Source of the DNA: Lysobacter sp. TY2-98
GTDB lineage: Bacteria > Pseudomonadota > Gammaproteobacteria > Xanthomonadales > Xanthomonadaceae
Assembly (NCBI RefSeq): GCF_003367355.1
Contig: NZ_CP031413.1
Coordinates: forward strand, 2,622,001-2,686,000
Direction: 5' to 3'
Length of the DNA stretch: 64,000 nt
The notes beneath the pieces are model-generated. The model was not told where the DNA came from and did no database searches. It saw only the letters and a program-made list of their open reading frames with translations. Made by a program: the position numbers and the translations under genes. This document shows, piece by piece, positions 46,596-55,921 of the stretch. Positions within the stretch are counted from its first letter, which is position 1, and each line of letters starts with the position of its first letter.

Positions 46596-47969
46596 TCATA
46601 CGCCGAATGGGTAGGTTTCGGGGACGCCGCCTGCGTGCGGTCCCTCGAGCGCGTCGACGGCGTGCGTGGTCTCGAACCAGACGTAGGCATCGAACTGGCG
46701 CGGCAGCGAGACCTCGGCGTAGTGGCTCCAGCGCTCGGTATCGGGCCGGTAGATCACGCCGATGAAGCGTTCGAGGCGCTCCGCATCGAGCTCGCGACGC
46801 AGCGCCACATCCGCGCCGCGCAGGTGCAGCACGCCGCAGGGCTCGCCCGCATCGAAGAACTGCTGCTCGACGCTGCCCGTCATCGACGGTTTGACCTGCA
46901 TGACGCGCATGGGCGAATCCCAGTCGCTCGCGGCGGCCACAGTGCCGGTATGGGTGCCGAAACCGATCAGCGCCGCGTCGTCGCCGAAATGCTCGCGGCA
47001 GAGCTGCCCGAGGTTGAACTCCCCGCGCTCGCGGCCCATTTCGGTGAAGCGCGCGTCGCCAATGTGCGAATTGTGCGCCCAGACCACCGCGCGCGAGGTC
47101 TCGCCGCGTGCGCGCAGCACCTGCAGCAGCGTTTCGGCCATGTGCGCGTCGCGTACGTTCCAGCTCTCGGCGGCGCCGCGATACATCGCACGGTAGTAGT
47201 TCTCCGCATTGGCGACGAGACGCGCGTTCTGCTCGGCCTCGAACGCGTCGGCGCCGTCGCGGCGCGCGAACTCCAGCCGCTTCTCCAGCATGTCGCGCAG
47301 CATCGCGACCACCGCCGTCTCGCAGCGCGCGTGCTCGTGCGTGAGCGCGGCGAGCCCGTAGTGCGCCGGGTCCTTCGCCCACGGCGTGAGGCAGGCGTAG
47401 CGCTCGCGCGCGAGCGCGGCGGTCGCGGGGTCGACGTCGTCCAGATAGTCGATCACCGCGCGCATCGACGTGCTCAGGCTGTACAGGTCGAGCCCGTAGA
47501 CGCCCGCGCGATCACGCGCCTCGCGCGCCTCGTTGAAATGGCGCATCCAGCGAAACAGCGCCGCGACTTCCGCATTGCGCCACATCCAGGTGGGAAAACG
47601 CGCGAACGGCGGCGGGCCTTCCGCATTCGGCGCGCGGTGGCGCACGTGGCGATCGATCACCGCCGCATCCGGCCAGTCGGCCTCGACGGCGACGATCCGG
47701 AAGCCGTGGCGCTCCACCAGCCGCTTCGTGATCGCGGCCCGCGCGCGATAGAACTCCGATGTACCGTGACTTGCTTCACCCAGCAGCACGACGCGGCAGT
47801 CGGCATAGCGGTCGAAGGCTTCGGCGAACGCAGGGTCGTCGATGTCCGGCAAGGGCTCGATCGCATCGCGCAACCGCGTGGGCAGACCGGACGCGGGCGG
47901 ACGTCGCTGCGACGCCGGTGCATGCGGCGTGCGTGCGGTGGAAGGCGCCTGGTCGACGTGGCGGTGCAT
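46596..47969 (-). CDS. Erythromycin-esterase-family protein
   Basis: A 457-residue EreA-like hydrolase. VVLLGEASHGTSEFYRAR carries the conserved Glu and His, IVAVEADWPDA the second Glu, and VVWAHNSHIGDARF the catalytic His region. Many such proteins in non-producing bacteria are of unknown substrate and not proven resistance enzymes. ATG 47969 is used; an in-frame TTG sits 15 bases upstream. Divergent from the GST gene by about 150 bases. Confidence 0.88.
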   Translation of the reverse strand: MHRHVDQAPSTARTPHAPASQRRPPASGLPTRLRDAIEPLPDIDDPAFAEAFDRYADCRVVLLGEASHGTSEFYRARAAITKRLVERHGFRIVAVEADWPDAAVIDRHVRHRAPNAEGPPPFARFPTWMWRNAEVAALFRWMRHFNEAREARDRAGVYGLDLYSLSTSMRAVIDYLDDVDPATAALARERYACLTPWAKDPAHYGLAALTHEHARCETAVVAMLRDMLEKRLEFARRDGADAFEAEQNARLVANAENYYRAMYRGAAESWNVRDAHMAETLLQVLRARGETSRAVVWAHNSHIGDARFTEMGRERGEFNLGQLCREHFGDDAALIGFGTHTGTVAAASDWDSPMRVMQVKPSMTGSVEQQFFDAGEPCGVLHLRGADVALRRELDAERLERFIGVIYRPDTERWSHYAEVSLPRQFDAYVWFETTHAVDALEGPHAGGVPETYPFGV

Positions 47970-48123
47970 GGCCGTCGCTCGCAAGGAGGCCTCGACGCTA
48001 GCGCGCGCGTCGTCGCGATCCGATCAATCACCACGGCCGCCGCAACGCTGCGTAGGCACCACGACGACGCCGGATGCGCGCGGCAGTCCTAGCATCCCCG
48101 CTTTCCCCCGCAAGGAGCCGGAC

Positions 48124-48810
48124 ATGATCGACCTGTACTACTGGGGCACACCCAACGGCTACAAGATCCGCCTGTTCCTCGAGGAAACCGGTCTCGCGCA
48201 TCGCATCGTGCCTGTCGACATCCGCGCCGGCGAGCAGTTCACGCCCGAGTTCCTCGCGATTGCGCCGAACAACCGCATTCCCGCCATCGTCGACACCGCA
48301 CCTGCGGACGGCGGCGCGCCCATCTCGCTGTTCGAGTCCGGCGCGATCCTGCTCTACCTCGCCGAAAAGACCGGCCGCTTCATTCCGCAGGACCTGCGCG
48401 GCCGCGCCGAGGTGCTGCAGTGGCTGTTCTGGCAGATGGGTGGCCTCGGACCGATGGCCGGGCAGAACGGCCACTTCAACGTCTACGCGCCCGAGAAGGT
48501 GCCGTACGCGATCGACCGCTACACCCGCGAAACCGCGCGCCTGTACGGTGTGCTCGACAAGCGCCTGGCCGATCGCGAGTTCGTGTCGGGCAACGAGTAC
48601 ACGATCGCCGACATGGCGATTTATCCATGGATCGTCCCGCACGAAGCGCACAAGCAGAACCTGGACGACACGCCGAACCTCAAGCGCTGGTTCAAAAAAA
48701 TCGGCGCGCGCGAAGCGACCAAGCGCGTCTACGAGGATGCGCAGGCGTCCTACGCGACGCCGATGACGGACGAGGAGCGCAAGGTGCTGTTCGGGGCGCC
48801 GGCGAAGTAA
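48124..48810 (+). CDS. Glutathione S-transferase (YfcG/Nu-class-like)
   Basis: A 228-residue GST. The thioredoxin-like domain starts MIDLYYWGTPNGYKIRLFLEE, with active-site TPNGYK and glutathione-binding NNRIPAIVD and FESGAILLYLAEK. The C-terminal helical domain has the N-capping box YTIADMAIYPW. The Nu-class members have disulfide-bond reductase activity with glutathione. ATG 48124 is preceded by AAGGAG. A repeat copy follows 85 bases after the stop. Confidence 0.93.
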   Translation: MIDLYYWGTPNGYKIRLFLEETGLAHRIVPVDIRAGEQFTPEFLAIAPNNRIPAIVDTAPADGGAPISLFESGAILLYLAEKTGRFIPQDLRGRAEVLQWLFWQMGGLGPMAGQNGHFNVYAPEKVPYAIDRYTRETARLYGVLDKRLADREFVSGNEYTIADMAIYPWIVPHEAHKQNLDDTPNLKRWFKKIGAREATKRVYEDAQASYATPMTDEERKVLFGAPAK

Positions 48811-48895
48811 AGGGGCGCCTGCCGAGCGCGATGCGTCTCCACCGACTCGCAATGAGATCGGCGGCTGTCTTCCAGGCACTGGAAGCGCGAAGGGA

Positions 48896-49086
48896 ATCGT
48901 GAAGACCCCGAAGGGGCGGCCGACACGATGTCGGCCGTCGCCACCCGAGCCATGGATGGCGAGTGTGGCGATCGCGAGGAGATCGCACGTCGCGAGCTGT
49001 AGATCCGTCGAGAAAGGTGCTTTCTTTGGTTACTTTTCTTTGCACCAGCAAAGAAAGTAACTCGGCCGCGTCAGCGGACGAAACGC
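48896..49086 (+). repeat. 190-bp dispersed intergenic repeat, copy 2
   Basis: Second copy of the element at 12561-12750, one base longer. The long terminal stem here is GTTACTTTTCTTTGC, loop ACCA, GCAAAGAAAGTAAC. Like copy 1 it lies between converging genes, here the GST and the pseudouridine synthase, and in the same orientation. The two flanks (48811-48895 and 49087-49134) match nothing in copy 1's flanks and hold no gene. Confidence 0.9.
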
Positions 49087-49134
49087 TCGTGCTTCGAATA
49101 TGGCCCACCGCGAGACGCAGGCGGACACCTCGAC

Positions 49135-50013
49135 CTACAACGACAACGACAACGACAACGAACTCTCGAAATCGCGTCGTCGACCACCGACCGGATCATC
49201 AAACGCCAATCGCTTCGCCAGCAACGCAAGCGACGCCCCCTCAGCGGTGACGACGCCGCCATACAACGGATCATTCGCAATCGCCGCCCCGAGGCCCGCC
49301 ATATGCACGCGCAGCTGGTGCTTCCGCCCCGTCACCGGCTCGAGCGCATAGCGCCACAGACCTTCGCTCCGTTCAACCACATCGATCCGGCTGTGACTGT
49401 TCGCCACCCCGTCGACCTCCCGCATGGTGTGAAACGGCACGCCCCGCTCGATCCGACTCTCGCGTACGAGCGGAAACGCGACGCCCGGTAACGCCGGCGC
49501 GATCGCCTCATACCGCTTTCGAATCGCGCGATCGCGAAACAGCGCCGCATACGCATCCCGCGTGGCCGCCCGCAGCGAAAACATCACCAGTCCCGCCGTA
49601 TCGCGATCGATGCGATGCAGCGGGACGATGTCCTCGACGCCGAGTCGCCGCACCATCCGCGCGAGCAACGTATCGCGCACGTAGCGCCCCGCCGGCATCA
49701 CTGCCAGACCGTGCGGCTTGTCGACCACCGCGATGTCGTCGTCGACATGCACCAGCGTTTCGACGCCGCCGCAGACCGGCTCATCGGGCACTTCGCGGTA
49801 GTAGAAGACGTCGCCGCCGACCGACAACGCCGCGTCGGCGTCGAGCGCGCGGCCTTGGGCATCCAATACACGCCCGCGCCCGAAGCGCGATCGCCAGGTC
49901 GTTCGATCGATCGACGGAAACCGCGCACACAGCGCCTCGAACACGGTCGCGCCCTCACCCGGCCGCAGCTGCACCCGGCTCGCGCCGACGCCATCGATCG
50001 CCGGCGGTTTCAT
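49135..50013 (-). CDS. RluA-family pseudouridine synthase
   Basis: A 292-residue enzyme that isomerises uridine in RNA. The catalytic Asp is in PLHRIDRDTAGL; VVDKPHGLAVMPAG and GRKHQLRVHMAGLG are other family motifs. The first 90 residues are not a clear S4 domain. The C-terminus ends SLSLSLSL, encoded by a hexanucleotide repeat. ATG 50013 directly follows the TGA of the EF-hand gene (TGAATG), so the two are probably coupled. Confidence 0.93.
   Translation of the reverse strand: MKPPAIDGVGASRVQLRPGEGATVFEALCARFPSIDRTTWRSRFGRGRVLDAQGRALDADAALSVGGDVFYYREVPDEPVCGGVETLVHVDDDIAVVDKPHGLAVMPAGRYVRDTLLARMVRRLGVEDIVPLHRIDRDTAGLVMFSLRAATRDAYAALFRDRAIRKRYEAIAPALPGVAFPLVRESRIERGVPFHTMREVDGVANSHSRIDVVERSEGLWRYALEPVTGRKHQLRVHMAGLGAAIANDPLYGGVVTAEGASLALLAKRLAFDDPVGGRRRDFESSLSLSLSL
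49138..49161. repeat. (CAACGA)4 hexanucleotide repeat at the 3' end of the pseudouridine synthase gene
   Basis: Four exact CAACGA units directly precede (on the coding strand) the stop codon and encode alternating Ser-Leu. Changes in unit number would alter the C-terminal tail by Ser-Leu pairs without a frameshift. Confidence 0.9.
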
Positions 50014-50373
50014 TCAGCGCTGCGGCGGTGCCGCGAGTTCGCGTGCATCGAGCACGCCGTCGTGATTCACGTCCTGCTTCGCGAATCGCGCCGCCAGCGC
50101 GGCGCGATGCTCGGCGAGCGACACCGGCTTGCCACGCCCGCCCGGCAATTCCGCCTGCGACACAACGCCGTCGTGGTTCGCATCCATGCGCTCGAACGCA
50201 TAGCCCATCCACGCCTGGAACTCGGCGAGCGACACGCGGCGATCGCCGTCGGTATCCATGCGCGACAGGTAATCATCCCGCGACGTCACCGGCGTGCCGG
50301 CGATCGCGGCGCCCGCAAACGACGAGGCCGCGCAGATCAGCGCGGCCCCGAGGTGGCGAATGCCGTGGCGCAT
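50014..50373 (-). CDS. Exported EF-hand protein
   Basis: A 119-residue protein with a signal peptide (MRHGIRHLGAALICAASSFAGAAIA) and three EF-hand loops: DTDGDRRVSLAEF, DANHDGVVSQAEL and DVNHDGVLDAREL. Each loop keeps the acidic residues at positions 1, 3, 5 and 12, so calcium binding in the periplasm or outside is likely. The start at 50373 is preferred over 50397 because of the signal peptide. One base separates its start from the desaturase stop. Confidence 0.87.
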   Translation of the reverse strand: MRHGIRHLGAALICAASSFAGAAIAGTPVTSRDDYLSRMDTDGDRRVSLAEFQAWMGYAFERMDANHDGVVSQAELPGGRGKPVSLAEHRAALAARFAKQDVNHDGVLDARELAAPPQR

Positions 50374-50374
50374 G

Positions 50375-51580
50375 TCAGTGCGCGGACGCGAGCGCATAAC
50401 CCTTCATGCGCGCCGAGAACTGCTGCAGCGAGGCGATGCCGCTGGCCTCGGCCTCCTGGCACCAGGCCTGCAGACGCGCGAGCGTGGCCTTGGCGTCGTG
50501 CGAGCGATCGTCGAGCACCGCGGCGAGACGCGCGCGGTATTCGGCGACGGTGGCAAGCTTCGGACGCTCGGCGAGGAACGCCTGCAGGCGTGCCTTCTTC
50601 TCATCGTCCAGCCAGCGGCCGCCATCGGCGAGGCCCTTGCGGAGCTTGCGCGGCAACATGCTGCGCATCTTCGCGCCGGCCGCCGCGGCTTCTTCGCGCA
50701 GCGCGGGCAGCGTGACGCCGCGGTAGTAGTCGGTCATCGCCTGGAAGCGGATCGCGAGCAGCGCCTTCAGCGTTTCGCCATCCGGCATCGCGACGTTCGG
50801 GCGCACGTCGAGCGACGGCGCGACGCGCAGCACCTTCGCCAGGCCCACCGCCTCCAGCCCGCGCAGCGCGAACCAGCCGATGTCGAACTCCCACTTGCGC
50901 AGCGCGAACTTCGCCGACGACGGGAACGCGTGGTGGTTGTTGTGCAGCTCCTCGCCGCCGATCCACACGCCCCACGGGGTGAGGTTGGTCGCGGTGTCGG
51001 TGGTCTCGAAGTTGCGGTAGCCCCACCAGTGGCCGAGACCGTTGACGACGCCCGCGGCCCAGAACGGGATCCACGCCATCTGGATCGCCCACACGGCGAT
51101 GCCCTTGAAGCCGAACAGCGCGAAGCTCAGGAACAGCAGGATGGTCGGGCCCATCGTCGCGAACGGCGTGTAGAGCTTGCGCTCGATCCAGTCGTCCGGG
51201 CAGCCCTTGCCGTACTTCTCGATGTCCTCGCGATTCGCGCGCGCGTCGCGATAGAGCTCGACACCGCGCCAGAACACGGTCTTGATGCCCTTGATCTGCG
51301 GGCTGTGCGGATCCTCTTCGGTCTCGCACTTGGCGTGGTGCTTGCGATGGATCGCCGCCCACTCCTTGGTGATCATCGACGTCGTGAGCCAGCACCAGAA
51401 GCGGAAGAAGTGCGCGAGCACGGGATTGAAATCGACCGCGCGGTGCGCCTGCGAGCGGTGCAGGTAGAGGGTGACCGTGAGGATGGTGATCTGCGTGGCG
51501 ACCAGCAGGTAGACCAGCATCGATCCCCAGCCGAACTGCAGCAGGCCGCCGGCGAGGAAATCGGTAAACGCAACGGACAT
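50375..51580 (-). CDS. Acyl-CoA delta-9 desaturase
   Basis: A 401-residue membrane-bound desaturase with the three histidine boxes HRSQAHR, HRKHH and HNNHH that hold the di-iron centre, and four helices in two pairs. It introduces a double bond into acyl chains for membrane fluidity. The C-terminal 110 residues are a charged helical extension (REEAAAAGAKMRSML onwards) longer than in simple desaturases. The start MSVAFTDFLAGG at 51580 follows GGAG. First of a probable three-gene unit with the EF-hand and pseudouridine synthase genes. Confidence 0.93.
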   Translation of the reverse strand: MSVAFTDFLAGGLLQFGWGSMLVYLLVATQITILTVTLYLHRSQAHRAVDFNPVLAHFFRFWCWLTTSMITKEWAAIHRKHHAKCETEEDPHSPQIKGIKTVFWRGVELYRDARANREDIEKYGKGCPDDWIERKLYTPFATMGPTILLFLSFALFGFKGIAVWAIQMAWIPFWAAGVVNGLGHWWGYRNFETTDTATNLTPWGVWIGGEELHNNHHAFPSSAKFALRKWEFDIGWFALRGLEAVGLAKVLRVAPSLDVRPNVAMPDGETLKALLAIRFQAMTDYYRGVTLPALREEAAAAGAKMRSMLPRKLRKGLADGGRWLDDEKKARLQAFLAERPKLATVAEYRARLAAVLDDRSHDAKATLARLQAWCQEAEASGIASLQQFSARMKGYALASAH

Positions 51581-51766
51581 CGAAGGGCTCCGGGGGAAAG
51601 CGGCCGTGGGCCGTGCCGCGAGGCGGCTCCCGAATGATGACACCGCTTCGTCGCCCGCGATCGTGACCGGGCCCGCAGGCGACGCGGGCGTTCATCTGCA
51701 CCCCGACGGCGCATGCACAGGCGTATGACTAGGGTGCGCGTTCCCCCTTCACGACCGACCCCGCGC

Positions 51767-52867
51767 ATGCGCATTGCCCAGATCGCCCCGCTGTACGAAG
51801 CCGTTCCGCCTCGCCTGTACGGCGGCACCGAGCGCGTGGTGGCGCATCTGTCCGACGCCCTGGTCGCCCGCGGGCACGACGTCACCTTGTTCAGCTCGGC
51901 CGACGCGTGCACCCGCGCGACGCTGGTGCCGGTGCGCGACCAGGCGATCCGCCTCGATCCCGCGCCGCTCAAGAGCGACCTCGCCGCCCACCTGTCGATG
52001 CTGCACGAGGTGCGCAAGCGGGCGGACGACTTCGACGTGCTGCATTTCCACGTCGACATGGTGCATTTCCCGCTGTTCGAGGACATGGCCGCGCGCACGC
52101 TGACCACGTTGCACGGCCGCCTCGATCTCAAGGATCTGGCGGGCTGCTACCGCCGCTGGTCGCAGTTCCCGCTGGTGTCGATCTCGAAGAACCAGCGCGA
52201 ACCGCTGCGGGCGGCGAACTGGGCCGGCTGCGTCCATCACGGCTTTCCGCCGGAGCTGTACCCGTACAGCGCCGCCGCAGGCGGCTACCTCGCGTTCCTC
52301 GGCCGCATTTCGCCTGAGAAGCGGCCGGACCGGGCGATCGCCATCGCGCGTGCGGCCGGCATGCCGCTCAAGATGGCGGCCAAGGTCGACGACGCGGACC
52401 GCGCCTACTTCCACACCGTGATCGAACCGCTGCTGCAGGGCCCGGGCGTGGAGTTCATCGGCGAGATCGGTGACGCCGACAAGCCGGCCTTCCTCGGCAA
52501 TGCCGCCGCGCTGCTGTTCCCCATCGACTGGCCGGAACCGTTCGGCCTGGTAATGATCGAAGCCATGGCCTGCGGCACGCCGGTGATCGGCTGGCGCTGC
52601 GGCTCCGTGCCGGAGGTGATCGACGACGGCATCAGCGGCCGCATCGTCGACAGCGAGGCCGAAGCCGTCGCCGCGGTCCGCGATCTCGCGTCGCTGCCGC
52701 GCGCCGCCGTGCGCGCGGCGTTCGAGCGGCGCTTCACGGCCGATGTGATGGCCGCGAACTACGAAGCGCTCTACGCCGACCGCCTGCTCGACACCGCCAC
52801 CGCCGGCGAGGCCGTCGTCACCCCGGCACTGCTCGAGCGCGCACAGACGGCGCGCCTGCGCGCCTGA
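51767..52867 (+). CDS. Family 4 glycosyltransferase
   Basis: A 366-residue GT4 (GT-B fold) enzyme. GGTERVVAHLSDALVARGHDVTLF begins the acceptor domain, LAFLGRISPEKRPDRAI opens the donor domain, and PEPFGLVMIEAMACGTPVIG is the donor-binding EX7E region. ATG 51767 starts the conserved MRIAQIAPLYE. It precedes the debranching-enzyme-like gene by 4 bases; this pairing is common in proteobacteria and suggests alpha-glucan or trehalose-type metabolism, though the product is unknown. Confidence 0.9.
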   Translation: MRIAQIAPLYEAVPPRLYGGTERVVAHLSDALVARGHDVTLFSSADACTRATLVPVRDQAIRLDPAPLKSDLAAHLSMLHEVRKRADDFDVLHFHVDMVHFPLFEDMAARTLTTLHGRLDLKDLAGCYRRWSQFPLVSISKNQREPLRAANWAGCVHHGFPPELYPYSAAAGGYLAFLGRISPEKRPDRAIAIARAAGMPLKMAAKVDDADRAYFHTVIEPLLQGPGVEFIGEIGDADKPAFLGNAAALLFPIDWPEPFGLVMIEAMACGTPVIGWRCGSVPEVIDDGISGRIVDSEAEAVAAVRDLASLPRAAVRAAFERRFTADVMAANYEALYADRLLDTATAGEAVVTPALLERAQTARLRA

Positions 52868-52871
52868 CGCC

Positions 52872-55007
52872 ATGGCGGAGGACAGCGGCAGCGGCGCGGC
52901 GCTGTACGCCAGCCACGTCATCAAGGACGGGGACAGTTTCCTCGTCGCGAACGGGCTGGGTGACGTCGAAGCGGCGGCGCACGGCCTGTTCCGGGACGAC
53001 ACGCGGCTGCTGTCGCGCTACGTGTTGCGCCTGGGCGATTCGCCGCCCGCGCTGCTGAGTGCGACGGTCACGCGCGACAACGTCTACTTCATCGCGCATC
53101 TGACCAACCGCGCGCTGCCGCCGCTGGGCGGCGTCGAATCGGCCAAGGGTCTGGTGCACCTGCAGCGCACGCGCTTCCTGCACCACGAGCGGCTGTACGA
53201 GCGCATCGCGCTGCGCAGCTACAGCGCCGAGCCGGTGCCGCTGCCGGTGACGATCGAGTTCGACGCCGACTTCGTCGATATGTTCGAAGTGCGCGGCTGT
53301 GAACGGCCGGCGCGCGGTCAACTCGATGCCCCCGTGGTCGGCGACGACAGCGTCCGCTTCAGCTATTACGGCCTCGACGGCCGGGCGCGCACCTCGGTGA
53401 TCGCGTTCTCGCAGGCCCCGCAGGTGCTCGACGCGGGACGGGCGACATTTCTGATCGACCTCGCCCCCGATGCCCGCATCGACCTGTACATCGAGGTCGG
53501 CACCGAGCCCGATGCGACGCCGTCGCGCGCGCGTTTCCGCCATGCGGCAGGGCTCGCCCGCAAGCGCATGCGCGCGCGCCAGCGGCGCGGTGCACGCGTG
53601 ACGTCGACGGGCCCGCTCTTCAATGCCTGGCTCAAGCGCTCGCGCGCCGACCTCGCGCTGCTCACCAGCGAACTCGAGAGCGGTCCGTATCCCTACGCCG
53701 GCATTCCCTGGTTCTCGACACCGTTCGGTCGCGATGCGGTGATCACCGCGCTGCAGACGCTGTGGCTGGATCCGGGGCTCGCCCGCGGCGTGCTGTCGTT
53801 CCTCGCGCGTCGCCAGGCCACGGACACATCGACGTTCCGCGACAGCGCGCCCGGCAAGATCATGCACGAGACGCGCAAGGGCGAGATGTCGGCGCTGGGC
53901 GAACTGCCCTTCGCGCTGTACTACGGCGGCGTCGACACCACGCCGTTGTTCGTGCTGCTCGCCGGCGCGTACGAACAACGCACGGCCGACATCGGCTTCA
54001 TCAATGAACTCTGGCCGGCGCTGCTCGCCGCATCCGCATGGATCGAACGCGTCTGCGACGCGAACCCGCTCGGCCTGCTCGACTACGCGCGCGGCGAGGA
54101 CAGCGGCCTGTCCAACCAGGGCTGGAAGGACAGCGAGGATTCCGTCTTCCACGCCGACGGGCGATTCCCGCGCGGACCGATCGCGCTCGTGGAGGTGCAG
54201 GGCTATGCGTACGCGGCGTTGCGCGAACTCGCGCGGCTTGCACTCACGCGCGGCGACGTGGCGCATGCCGATGCATGGGCCGCGCGTGCCGAACGCCTGC
54301 GTCGCACCGTTGAAGAACGGTTTTGGATGGACGACGAGCAGTTCTACGGCATCGCGGTCGACGGCGATTCGCAGCTGTGCGAGGTGCTGTCGAGCAATCC
54401 CGGCCACCTGCTCTACGTGGGCCTGCCCGATGCCGCGCGCGGTGAAGCGGTGGCGCGGCGCCTGCTCACTCCGATCTTCTACAACGGTTGGGGCATCCGC
54501 ACGCTGGCGTCGGGTCAGCCGCGCTACAACCCGATGAGCTACCACAACGGCTCGGTATGGCCGCACGACACCGCACTCGCCGCCGCCGGCATCGCGCGCT
54601 ACGGCCTGCGCGATGGCGCGATGACGCTGCTGCGCGGCGCGTTCGAATCGGCGACGCAGTTCGACATGCGCCTGCCCGAACTCTATTGCGGTTTCTCGCG
54701 CGCGCAGTCCGGCATGCCGGTCGCGTATCCCGTGGCCTGCCTGCCGCAGGCGTGGGCGGCGGGCTCGGCCTTCATGCTCGTGCAGGCCTGCCTGGGCGTG
54801 AGTGTCGACGGCTATCGCGGCGAGATCGTCGTCGACCGTCCGCGCCTGCCGCCGGGCATCGACGAGGTGCGCCTGGTCGATCTCGAGATCGGCAGCGCGC
54901 GCGTCGATGTGCAGTTCCGGCGCGTGCGCGACATGGTGGCGGTGTCGGTGGAAGGCGACGACGCGCATCGCGTCGCCCTGCGCGTGCGCCAGGACGCCCG
55001 TCGCTAG
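52872..55007 (+). CDS. Glycogen-debranching-like glycoside hydrolase (amylo-alpha-1,6-glucosidase family)
   Basis: A 711-residue protein: an N-terminal 'GDE N bis' beta domain (LVANGLGDVEAAAHGLFRDDTRLLSRY) to about residue 240, then an (alpha/alpha)6 GH15/GH63-like domain containing PYAGIPWFSTPFGRDAVITALQTLWL, GLSNQGWKDSEDS and YHNGSVWPHDTALAAAG. The acidic residues in KDSED and WPHD are the expected catalytic region. It acts on alpha-glucans or glucosyl conjugates. Paired with the glycosyltransferase gene. Length is normal for this subgroup. Confidence 0.9.
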   Translation: MAEDSGSGAALYASHVIKDGDSFLVANGLGDVEAAAHGLFRDDTRLLSRYVLRLGDSPPALLSATVTRDNVYFIAHLTNRALPPLGGVESAKGLVHLQRTRFLHHERLYERIALRSYSAEPVPLPVTIEFDADFVDMFEVRGCERPARGQLDAPVVGDDSVRFSYYGLDGRARTSVIAFSQAPQVLDAGRATFLIDLAPDARIDLYIEVGTEPDATPSRARFRHAAGLARKRMRARQRRGARVTSTGPLFNAWLKRSRADLALLTSELESGPYPYAGIPWFSTPFGRDAVITALQTLWLDPGLARGVLSFLARRQATDTSTFRDSAPGKIMHETRKGEMSALGELPFALYYGGVDTTPLFVLLAGAYEQRTADIGFINELWPALLAASAWIERVCDANPLGLLDYARGEDSGLSNQGWKDSEDSVFHADGRFPRGPIALVEVQGYAYAALRELARLALTRGDVAHADAWAARAERLRRTVEERFWMDDEQFYGIAVDGDSQLCEVLSSNPGHLLYVGLPDAARGEAVARRLLTPIFYNGWGIRTLASGQPRYNPMSYHNGSVWPHDTALAAAGIARYGLRDGAMTLLRGAFESATQFDMRLPELYCGFSRAQSGMPVAYPVACLPQAWAAGSAFMLVQACLGVSVDGYRGEIVVDRPRLPPGIDEVRLVDLEIGSARVDVQFRRVRDMVAVSVEGDDAHRVALRVRQDARR

Positions 55008-55016
55008 ACTGGGGCG

Positions 55017-55829
55017 ATGCCCGAACTGCCCGAAGTCGAGACCACGCGACGCGGCCTCGCGCCGCATGTCGAAGGCCGCCGCGTCACCGGTGTGACGCTG
55101 CGTCGGCCCGACCTGCGCTGGCCGATCCCGCCGGAGGTGTCCAACCTGCTGCCGGGCCAGCGCGTGGATGCGGTGCGGCGTCGCGCCAAGTACCTGCTGC
55201 TCGACACCGCCGCCGGCAGCGCACTGATGCACCTCGGCATGTCGGGCTCGCTGCGCGTGCTGCCCGCGGACACGCCGGTGCGCGCGCACGACCACGTCGA
55301 CCTCGCGCTCGATTCCGGCCGCGTGCTGCGCTTCAACGATCCACGCCGCTTCGGCTGCCTGCTGTGGCAGTCGCCCGGCGAGACGCACGAGCTGCTGGCC
55401 GGGCTCGGCCCGGAGCCGCTGTCCGACGCCTTCGACGGCGACTGGCTGTTCCGCCTGTCCCGCGGACGCACCGCGCCGGTGAAGACCTTCCTGATGGACC
55501 AGGCGGTGGTGGTCGGCGTCGGCAATATCTATGCGGCAGAGGCGCTGTTCCGGGCCGGCATCTCGCCGTTGCGCGCGGCCGGCAAGGTGTCGCGTGAGCG
55601 CTATGCCCTGCTCGCCGACGCCGTGAAGGCCATCCTCGCCTACGCCATCGGCCGCGGCGGCACCACGCTGCGGGATTTCATCAGCCCGGACGGCGCGCCC
55701 GGCTACTTCGAGCAGGAACTGGCGGTGTACGGTCGCGGCGGCGAACCCTGCCGCACCTGCGGCCGGCCGCTCAAACAGGCGGCCATCGGACAACGCGCAA
55801 GCGTCTGGTGTCCGGCCTGCCAGCGCTGA
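55017..55829 (+). CDS. mutM: Formamidopyrimidine-DNA glycosylase
   Basis: A 270-residue repair enzyme. After Met removal Pro-2 is the catalytic nucleophile and Glu-3 follows ([14 protein letters not shown]). A helix-two-turn-helix is in [21 protein letters not shown], and the C-terminal zinc finger is CRTC then CPAC. It removes 8-oxoguanine and ring-opened purines. Starts 9 bases after the debranching gene. Confidence 0.96.
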   Translation: MPELPEVETTRRGLAPHVEGRRVTGVTLRRPDLRWPIPPEVSNLLPGQRVDAVRRRAKYLLLDTAAGSALMHLGMSGSLRVLPADTPVRAHDHVDLALDSGRVLRFNDPRRFGCLLWQSPGETHELLAGLGPEPLSDAFDGDWLFRLSRGRTAPVKTFLMDQAVVVGVGNIYAAEALFRAGISPLRAAGKVSRERYALLADAVKAILAYAIGRGGTTLRDFISPDGAPGYFEQELAVYGRGGEPCRTCGRPLKQAAIGQRASVWCPACQR

Positions 55830-55921
55830 CCGCCGGTCGTGCGCGGCGCGCCTCCCATGCCTTCCGGCCCACGGTACCCCCGGGGGCCGGGCGTATAGTT
55901 CCTAAACGGAGGACGCACGCC

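Noticed and set aside
46596..47969. Calling the erythromycin-esterase-like gene a macrolide resistance determinant
   Set aside because: Most chromosomal members of this family have no shown macrolide activity; the sequence alone does not support resistance.
52818..55793. Very long open frame on the minus strand opposite the debranching-like enzyme and mutM
   Set aside because: It is the antisense shadow of well-conserved plus-strand genes in high-GC DNA; its translation is His/Arg/Gln-rich with no recognisable domain.
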